DNA from: Desulfosarcina sp.
Lineage (GTDB): Bacteria > Desulfobacterota > Desulfobacteria > Desulfobacterales > Desulfosarcinaceae
Length of the DNA: 48,147 nt
Reading direction: 5' to 3'
NCBI GenBank assembly: GCA_030145105.1
Contig: JAQYWF010000002.1
Span: 1 to 48,147 of the forward strand
Part shown: piece by piece, positions 42,695 to 48,147 of the stretch
Layout: each line of letters begins with the position of its first letter
Numbering within the stretch: the first letter of the stretch is position 1
Position numbers and translations under genes: made by a program
Notes under the pieces: generated by a model
What the model was told of the DNA's origin: nothing
The model's database searches: none
What the model saw: the letters and a program-made list of their open reading frames with translations, nothing else

Positions 42695-43489
42695 CTACTC
42701 CATTTCTATCCGCTTGATATGGATGGGAATGTTACAAACGGGGATCGGCACCATCTTGTGCCGATTGATCCGGTTGAATTTCCTGAAAATAACCAGCACT
42801 TCCCGCTGCCTGGAATCAAGGGACGCTTCGTCACCCCTGCCAGCTTCGTATGCCATGGCCCACTCCAGTTCATCGTAGGTGGCCCCGATCTGGCTCTCGT
42901 CGGACCGATTGTCGCTCCACAAGCCGTCTGTGGGTGGCGCCTGGATAATGTCGTCGATAATGCCCAATGCTTCTGCAAGCAAATAGACCTCTGATTTCAT
43001 CAGATCTGCAATGGGCGACAGGTCCACCCCACCGTCACCGTACTTGGTATAAAACCCCACGCCGAAATCCTCTACCTTGTTGCCTGTGCCTGCCACCAGC
43101 AGGCGATGGTGGGTGGAAAAGCCATACAGGGTAAGCATGCGCAGCCGGCTTCGCGTGTTGGCCATGCTCAAATCGTCCTGAATGGCCTCGGGGAGCGCGC
43201 TTTTCAGGGATTCAAACGCCGGTGTCAGATCTACGGTTACACCTTCCACCGTGGGATAGTGCGCCGCAAGCCACCGAATATGATTGGCGGCCCGGCTCAC
43301 CTGATCTGCTGCCTGACATATCGGCATGTTCAGCACTTTGACTGGCATACCGGTCATGGCACACAAGGTTGAGGTCACCGCCGAATCAATGCCGCCGGAA
43401 ACACCAACCACAAAACCCTGCATTCCCGACTGGTCTAAATACTGGTTGAGCCATTTGACGATATGATCAATGACAGCGGAGGTTTGCAT
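42695..43489 (-). CDS. nadE: NH3-dependent NAD+ synthetase
   Basis: A 264-residue enzyme that amidates deamido-NAD+ with ATP and ammonia, the last step of NAD synthesis. The ATP pyrophosphatase P-loop is SGGIDS at residues 31-36. Further NadE segments are LVAGTGNKVEDFGVGFYTKYGDGGVDLSPIADL and PTDGLWSD..DE. No glutaminase domain is fused, so free ammonia is the nitrogen source. The ATG at 43489 lies 35 bases after the DHH-CBS gene, and the two are likely co-transcribed. Confidence 0.95.
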   Translation of the reverse strand: MQTSAVIDHIVKWLNQYLDQSGMQGFVVGVSGGIDSAVTSTLCAMTGMPVKVLNMPICQAADQVSRAANHIRWLAAHYPTVEGVTVDLTPAFESLKSALPEAIQDDLSMANTRSRLRMLTLYGFSTHHRLLVAGTGNKVEDFGVGFYTKYGDGGVDLSPIADLMKSEVYLLAEALGIIDDIIQAPPTDGLWSDNRSDESQIGATYDELEWAMAYEAGRGDEASLDSRQREVLVIFRKFNRINRHKMVPIPVCNIPIHIKRIEME

Positions 43490-43523
43490 AACCCAATTCC
43501 TTCGTTGAATTATTTGACTGAGG

Positions 43524-44831
43524 TCAATCCGGCAGCAGATCGTAAAAATACATCATCACATCCGAACGGGTAATGATTCCGATGATTCGGCCGTCTTCCT
43601 CCACGGGAAGCCGACCGATATCGTGGTGAACCAATGTCCGGGCCGCCTGGACGGGGCTTTTTCCCGGCTCGATACTGATCACCCGGCGACTCATGAAGGC
43701 CTTGACCGGTGCCTGAAGCTGGCCTTGCTTGCGGATCTTTTTAAAGTCCCGCCGGGATATGATGCCCGCCAACACACCGCCGTCCACCACTGGCAGGCCG
43801 GTACAGCCCCGCTGGCGTAAAATTTTGGCCACAGCGGCCATGGATGTATCCGAAGGAACGGAAAAAACGGGAAATGACATCATGTCGCTGATTTGCACGG
43901 ACGACTGCTGGTTACCCTTAATGAGATCGATGATCATCTGTTCGGCTATCTCAGGATTGACACCTTTCAACATGGCACTGCCGGCACCGGGATGACCGCC
44001 GCCGCCCATGCTCTTCATGATGGTGCCCACATCCAGACCGTCGTTGTCACTCCGGCCGATGACCATGCATTTTTGCCTGCCGCTTTTCTCTTCGCTCACG
44101 AAAAGGCCGAACGCCGCATCGACATTGACGATATCCCGGAACATGCGTACCACCAAGGCCAGGCTGCCCACGTGCCCGCCGATGTGGATACGGCTGATGC
44201 TTACTGAATAGCCGTTTATTTTCAACCGGTTAGTGTTCTGCAGCATCTCGAAGAGCACGTCCTTCTGTTTTTCCCCGTATGCGGGCCTAAGGAACTTGGA
44301 GACCAGGGCGAGGTCCGCGTTTCGATCCAGCAGCCAACCGGCGGCGTAGGCGTCTTCAGCCGTGCAGGAGGAAAAGGTCAGGTTGCCGGTATCTTCATAC
44401 AGGCCGGCCAGGAAAAGGGTGGCCTGGATGGGCGTGATCAGCTTTCGCATGGTTTTGAGTTGACGCACCAACAGGGTGATGGTGGCGCCAACGGCCTCCT
44501 GGCATTTCCACGCCGCATCGATATCCCCGTCGGTATGGTGATCCCACACCAGCACCTCCAGGTTGGTTCGCTTGTTAAGCATGGCGATGGGGCCCAACCG
44601 GGACCAGTCTGACGTGTCCACAACGATGAGGCGGGTTACCTTGCCGGTCTCGACACGCCAGCGGTCCACATAGTCGAAGATGTCCTTGTGGATGGAGATG
44701 AAGGCCCGCACATTGGGATTGACGGACTTGGGAATGGCGGCAACGGCCTTTGGGTAGATTAACGTGGCGGCTACCAGCGAGGCAAAGGCATCAAAGTCGG
44801 CATTTTTATGTGTGGTGATGATCTGCGTCAT
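43524..44831 (-). CDS. DHH/DHHA1 phosphoesterase-CBS protein
   Basis: A 435-residue protein in three parts: a DHH domain (about 1-150, with HKNADFDAFASL, VDTSDWS and the WDHHTDGDID motif), a DHHA1 domain (about 210-305, with GGGGHPGAGSA) and a CBS pair (about 318-430). In many Desulfobacterota and Aquificae this exact layout is the front half of the A-adding tRNA nucleotidyltransferase, followed by a poly(A)-polymerase head. Here the protein ends after CBS2 and nadE begins 35 bases on. It may be a stand-alone oligoribonuclease or cyclic-dinucleotide phosphodiesterase gated by adenosine ligands at the CBS pair. Confidence 0.88.
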   Translation of the reverse strand: MTQIITTHKNADFDAFASLVAATLIYPKAVAAIPKSVNPNVRAFISIHKDIFDYVDRWRVETGKVTRLIVVDTSDWSRLGPIAMLNKRTNLEVLVWDHHTDGDIDAAWKCQEAVGATITLLVRQLKTMRKLITPIQATLFLAGLYEDTGNLTFSSCTAEDAYAAGWLLDRNADLALVSKFLRPAYGEKQKDVLFEMLQNTNRLKINGYSVSISRIHIGGHVGSLALVVRMFRDIVNVDAAFGLFVSEEKSGRQKCMVIGRSDNDGLDVGTIMKSMGGGGHPGAGSAMLKGVNPEIAEQMIIDLIKGNQQSSVQISDMMSFPVFSVPSDTSMAAVAKILRQRGCTGLPVVDGGVLAGIISRRDFKKIRKQGQLQAPVKAFMSRRVISIEPGKSPVQAARTLVHHDIGRLPVEEDGRIIGIITRSDVMMYFYDLLPD

Positions 44832-44856
44832 GAATCAGTCGTCAATCGAAACGATT

Positions 44857-45642
44857 CTACTCCAGGGAAGCATGGGGGTTTTTATCCGCTGAAGGGGCAT
44901 CCAACTGCAGCGGTAAACCGTGTTGGGAGCGATATTCCAGCGCCAGCCGGTGCTTTTCGATTTCGGTATGGCTTTCGATGCTCTTTTTGGCCAGCAGAAA
45001 ACGAAGATAGACAATCCAGACGCCAATGCCTGCCACTACCACCCCAAGAGTGATGAACACCCACTTGAAACGGATGATGGCATCGATGCCGGTACGCCCG
45101 ATATAAGTGATCATATTGGGGATGATCCAGTAGGAGACCACAGCCACAAAAATTAAGAACCCGATGATGAAAATATTCATCCGGCTTATGCGGACCAGGA
45201 TTGACTCCAGGCGTGATTCATACCCCGGCTCACAGGCGGCCGTGGATTCATCCCCTTGAAGTTCATTGCCGTGGAAAATAGCCACGTAAGCCTTCACCAC
45301 AAAGCCGAAGAGCAGCATGGCGCCGACCGGGATGCCGATTGCCGCCACGAACCAGGCCCGAAACGGAAAGGGGTGTTCCCTGGTTTCAAGCCGCACCTGG
45401 TAATTCTCGAAGGGACCGAAGGTCTTTTCGAAATAGTACTTGTTGAATTCGCTTAAATTCTTTCCGCTGGTTTCATGGATGACGTTACCGTTGGTATCAA
45501 TTACCTGCAGCCAGGATTTACGGCCTGATTTCATGGCAGCCAGGGCGAAGATCTCCAACTCCAGCAGAAACAGCCCGACAATAATGATGATGAAAAGGGT
45601 TTTGTTTTCCTGGATTAAATTACTGATACGCGTCGTTTTCAC
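44857..45642 (-). CDS. Four-helix membrane protein of unknown function
   Basis: A 261-residue membrane protein that I do not recognise. Four hydrophobic helices are at about 17-38, 96-122, 152-176 and 188-214. A periplasmic loop of about 55 residues between helices 1 and 2 carries VIDTNGNVIHETSG and a Tyr-Phe-rich stretch, which looks like a small sensory or lipoprotein-like domain. The C-terminus is a charged cytoplasmic helix. It lies 25 bases upstream of the DHH-CBS gene on the same strand and probably heads the operon with nadE. Confidence 0.7.
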   Translation of the reverse strand: MKTTRISNLIQENKTLFIIIIVGLFLLELEIFALAAMKSGRKSWLQVIDTNGNVIHETSGKNLSEFNKYYFEKTFGPFENYQVRLETREHPFPFRAWFVAAIGIPVGAMLLFGFVVKAYVAIFHGNELQGDESTAACEPGYESRLESILVRISRMNIFIIGFLIFVAVVSYWIIPNMITYIGRTGIDAIIRFKWVFITLGVVVAGIGVWIVYLRFLLAKKSIESHTEIEKHRLALEYRSQHGLPLQLDAPSADKNPHASLE

Positions 45643-45977
45643 AGCGGGTTACCCTCAAAACCCTTTCACCGGCACCGCCAGGAGTGCGGTTGGCTGAGTT
45701 CTTGTTTCTCCGATGGTTGCCCTACCAGACAGAACCCACGGGATGGTGGTTCAAATAGAGCCAGTAAATTACCACAGCGGTGCTTTTATGCACAATCTTT
45801 TTCGTAACCGTTCATGGGTTCCGCGTTCATCGTTCACGGTTGACCCTATTTTCGGTGAACTTCCGAACGTCTAAACCTCTGAACCCTGAACTCAGAACGC
45901 ATCGTATTGACAGTCACCCCCAATTGTTCCATAAGGATGCTTCATTGCCACCCGTCACCTTTTTTGGAGCCTGCTTC
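45643..45977. other. Divergent intergenic region with repeat-like text, 335 bases
   Basis: Separates the minus-strand membrane protein from the plus-strand ACT gene. It is filled with short GTTCA/TGAAC words. GTTCATGGGTTC (45810-45821) can pair with GAACCCTGAAC (45881-45891) with one mismatch. An open frame from 45780 joins the ACT gene but is not protein-like before 45978. Confidence 0.5.
45810..45891. repeat. Imperfect inverted repeat of GTTCA/TGAAC words
   Basis: The arms 45810-45821 and 45881-45891 are complementary at 11 of 12 positions around a 59-base interval that itself holds further copies of CGTTCA and GAACxTC. It is reminiscent of the intergenic palindromic text common in sulfate-reducer genomes. 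Confidence 0.4.
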
Positions 45978-46532
45978 ATGAAGAAAATGATCATTTCGGT
46001 CCTGGGCAAAGACCGGCCCGGCATCATCGCCGCCGTCACCCGTATTCTGTTGGAACAGGACTGCAACATCGAAAACGTCAGCCAGACCATCCTGCAAAAC
46101 GAATTCTCCGGCATTTTTATTGTCGGTGTCCCCAAAACGCTGTCGGAAGGGGACCTGCACCGGCACCTGGACGCTGGGCTTTCCCCTATGGGGTTGCACG
46201 TTTATGAAAAGCGGCTATCCAAAGGCAATGAATCCCAGGCAGTCGTCGACAGCGAGCCCTTTGTGGTGGTCACCAAGGGGCCGGATCGCAAAGGACTGGT
46301 GGCGTCCATCACCGCCATCATGGCCGCCCACCGGGTCAATGTGACCAACCTGCAGGCAGTCTTCAAGGGCGGCGACGACCCCAATGCCAACATCATGATC
46401 TATGAGGTCGACATCCCCAGCGATGCCAACCACCAGGCCCTTCGACGGGACCTGCGGGAAAAGGCACTGGCGCTGTCTCTGGACCTATCCATCCAGCACA
46501 AACTGATTTTCGAAGCAATCAATCGCGTTTAA
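45978..46532 (+). CDS. Two-ACT-domain regulatory protein
   Basis: A 184-residue protein with two ACT domains. The first (about 1-75) starts MIISVLGKDRPGIIAAVT, a classic ligand-binding ACT signature, and the second (about 92-180) has FVVVTKGPDRKGLVASIT. ATG 45978 has GGAG nine bases upstream (45965-45968). A gene of this class commonly precedes UPF0210, with which it is co-translated here (22 bases). ACT pairs bind amino acids or purines; the ligand is unknown. A longer frame from 45780 is not supported. Confidence 0.85.
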   Translation: MKKMIISVLGKDRPGIIAAVTRILLEQDCNIENVSQTILQNEFSGIFIVGVPKTLSEGDLHRHLDAGLSPMGLHVYEKRLSKGNESQAVVDSEPFVVVTKGPDRKGLVASITAIMAAHRVNVTNLQAVFKGGDDPNANIMIYEVDIPSDANHQALRRDLREKALALSLDLSIQHKLIFEAINRV

Positions 46533-46554
46533 GGCGCTTATAAGGACTGATGCC

Positions 46555-47928
46555 ATGTTTAGTGATCGAGAAATCCTCTCCGTCGTGGAGATGCTCAAAA
46601 ATGAAAATCTGGATGTTCGTACCGTCACCTTGGGCCTCAACCTGCTGGATTGCGCCAGCGACGACATCGGCCGTTTCACGGACAACATTTATGCCCGCAT
46701 CACCGGTGCCGCTGAAAATCTAGTGAAGATATGTGACGAGGTGGGGGACAAGTACGGGATCCCGGTGGTCAACAAGCGCATTTCGGTAAGCCCGATGGCC
46801 GTTGCCGGCGCCCCCTTCAATGCCCAGCAGATGCTCAGTGTGGCCAATACGCTGAACGAAGCGGCTGGCGCCGCCCGCGTGGATTTTATCGGTGGATTTT
46901 CCGCGCTGGTGGAAAAGGGAATCGCCAGGGGTGACCGGGCGCTGATCGAGGCAATGCCCGAGGCACTGACCAGCACTCAGCGGGTCTGTGCCTCCGTCAA
47001 TGTGGCCTCTACCCGGGCGGGCATCAACATTGATGCCGTGCTGCTCATGGGCAGAACCATCAAAGAGGCGGCCCGTCTCACCGCCGATCGCGATGGTTTG
47101 GCCTGCGCCAAACTGTGCGTATTTGCCAACATTCCCCAGGATATCCCGTTTATGGCCGGCGCCTATTTAGGCGTCGGTGAAGCCGATGCGGTGATCAACG
47201 TGGGCGTCAGTGGTCCCGGCGTAGTCAAAAAAGCCATCGACCGCGCAACGGCATCCAACCCGCATCTCAACCTGGGCCAGATCAGCGAAATCATCAAGCA
47301 CACCGCTTACAAGGTCACCCGCATCGGCGAACTCATCGGCCGAGAAGTGGCCCAGCGACTGGGCATTAAATTCGGCGTGGTAGACCTCTCTTTGGCTCCC
47401 ACCCCCAACGTGGGCGACAGTGTGGGAGAGATTTTCCAAAGCCTGGGACTGGCCAACATCGGGGTGCCCGGCAGCACGGTGGCGCTTGCCCTGTTAAACG
47501 ACGCGGTGAAAAAGGGGGGCGCCTTTGCCAGTTCAAAAGTTGGTGGCCTGAGCGGTGCTTTTATACCGGTGAGTGAGGATCTGAACATCTCCCAGGCGGC
47601 CGCCCAGGGCCACCTGTCCATCGAAAAACTCGAAGCCATGACCTGTGTGTGCAGTGTGGGCCTGGACATGGTGGCCATCCCCGGAGACACCAGTGAAGAA
47701 ACCCTGGCGGCGATCATTGCCGATGAAATGGCCATCGGCGTGATCAACAAAAAAACCACCGCTACCCGCCTGATACCCGTGCCCGGCAAAAAGGCCGGTG
47801 ACCACGCCTTTTTCGGTGGCCTTTTGGGCGAATCCGTCATCATGCCGGTAAACAACGCCACCGGCGAAAACCGGTTTCTGCGGCGGGGTGGACTGATTCC
47901 ATCCCCCATTCACAGTCTGGTGAATTAA
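46555..47928 (+). CDS. UPF0210 (PFL-like) family protein
   Basis: A 457-residue protein of the UPF0210/DUF711 family, which is distantly related to glycyl-radical-enzyme folds but has no Gly-radical motif or active-site pair. The sequence MFSDREILSVVEMLKNENLD at the N-terminus and SVNVASTRAGIN, FMAGAYLGVGEADA, LSLAPTPNVGDSVGEIF and LSGAFIPVSED are strongly conserved blocks. ATG 46555 follows AAGGA. It is paired with the ACT gene as in many Gram-positive and anaerobic genomes. The function is unknown. Confidence 0.92.
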   Translation: MFSDREILSVVEMLKNENLDVRTVTLGLNLLDCASDDIGRFTDNIYARITGAAENLVKICDEVGDKYGIPVVNKRISVSPMAVAGAPFNAQQMLSVANTLNEAAGAARVDFIGGFSALVEKGIARGDRALIEAMPEALTSTQRVCASVNVASTRAGINIDAVLLMGRTIKEAARLTADRDGLACAKLCVFANIPQDIPFMAGAYLGVGEADAVINVGVSGPGVVKKAIDRATASNPHLNLGQISEIIKHTAYKVTRIGELIGREVAQRLGIKFGVVDLSLAPTPNVGDSVGEIFQSLGLANIGVPGSTVALALLNDAVKKGGAFASSKVGGLSGAFIPVSEDLNISQAAAQGHLSIEKLEAMTCVCSVGLDMVAIPGDTSEETLAAIIADEMAIGVINKKTTATRLIPVPGKKAGDHAFFGGLLGESVIMPVNNATGENRFLRRGGLIPSPIHSLVN

Positions 47929-47935
47929 GGAATTC

Positions 47936-47984
47936 GGGGATTGAGGAATTGAGGGATTAGCAATTCCAACATTCCTCAATCCCC
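47936..47984. terminator. Perfect 14-bp inverted repeat between convergent genes
   Basis: GGGGATTGAGGAAT (47936-47949) and its exact complement (47971-47984) lie between the UPF0210 stop and the stop of the minus-strand gene. The loop is 21 bases. The position between convergent genes suggests a bidirectional terminator, though no T tract follows either arm; it also contains several short GGGATT repeats. Confidence 0.6.
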
Positions 47985-48002
47985 AATCCCATCATTCGGT
48001 TT

Positions 48003-48147
48003 TCATTTGTTCCAGGAAAAAAGCGTCGCCCCGACCAGTAAAAACGTTACGGTCATAGCACACAGGATGGCGATCTCCGGAACCACTGCAAACAGCCCTT
48101 CCCCCTCGTTCATCACTTGTCGTGCGGCCTTCAACAGGTGGGTCAGC
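48003..48147 (-). CDS. Partial CDS, C-terminus of a membrane protein (ABC-2 permease-like)
   Basis: The last 47 codons of a minus-strand gene enter from the right edge. The end contains EIAILCAMTVTFLLVGATLFSW, a final membrane helix, then a TGA stop at 48005-48003. A C-terminal helix of this type with LLVGATLFSW is common in ABC-2 type transport permeases, but so little is visible that the family is a guess. The frame itself is sound. Confidence 0.55.
   Translation of the reverse strand, partial: LTHLLKAARQVMNEGEGLFAVVPEIAILCAMTVTFLLVGATLFSWNK

Overview
This 48 kb window looks like chromosomal DNA of a mesophilic, moderately GC-rich Gram-negative bacterium. The gene families fit Desulfobacterota (the former Deltaproteobacteria, for example relatives of Desulfosarcina or Desulfococcus): a DUF2760/Hsp70 pair, a symporter-histidine kinase fusion, a DHH-CBS protein, the ACT + UPF0210 pair and a PfaC-like megasynthase beside oleBCD. 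This placement is inferred from gene content; no rRNA, tRNA or sulfate-respiration marker is present. I see no CRISPR array, prophage or insertion sequence.

Region 1 (1-7460) is a sugar module. It holds a cut-off gene start (1-137), a HAD hydrolase and a GT-B glycosyltransferase in one minus-strand operon, two closely related GT-B paralogues on the plus strand, a GH13_18-type sugar phosphorylase between them on the minus strand, and a SixA-like phosphatase. Together they suggest synthesis and phosphorolytic recycling of a small glucoside such as a compatible solute. Region 2 (7480-10240) is a two-gene minus operon: a very acidic single-pass membrane protein with a duplicated 18-residue motif and leucine-rich C-terminal repeats, and a small exported coiled-coil protein. 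Region 3 (10610-27000) is a mosaic of housekeeping and stress genes: a FabH-family ketosynthase, a Cys-rich small protein, DUF2760 + an atypical Hsp70, a small membrane protein + SLC5-type sensor kinase, a cation efflux protein, two small cytosolic proteins, a 2-Cys peroxiredoxin, YceD without the usual rpmF, a J-domain protein, an MFS exporter and a double UspA protein.

Region 4 (27336-38219) is the most unusual part. A 2354-residue PfaC-like enzyme (KS, chain-length-factor-like KS, AT, four hotdog domains) is followed almost without gaps by oleB, oleC and oleD, the last three enzymes of head-to-head olefin biosynthesis. The canonical first enzyme, OleA, is absent, and the megasynthase sits in its place. 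It has no recognisable ACP, ketoreductase or enoyl reductase, so it must draw carrier-bound substrates from elsewhere. The simplest inference is a pathway that builds or selects a beta-keto (perhaps polyunsaturated) chain with a PUFA-synthase module and finishes it through OleD (reduction), OleC (beta-lactone formation) and OleB (decarboxylation).

Region 5 (38293-48147) holds a stand-alone PocR sensory domain, a CNNM/CBS membrane protein, a transglutaminase-like protein, a frameshifted flavodoxin-fold quinone reductase, a gene-poor patch with a perfect 24-bp palindrome, a ferritin-like protein, NH3-dependent NAD synthetase, a DHH-CBS protein, an unrecognised four-helix membrane protein, the ACT-domain/UPF0210 pair, a strong inverted repeat and the cut-off C-terminus of a membrane protein.
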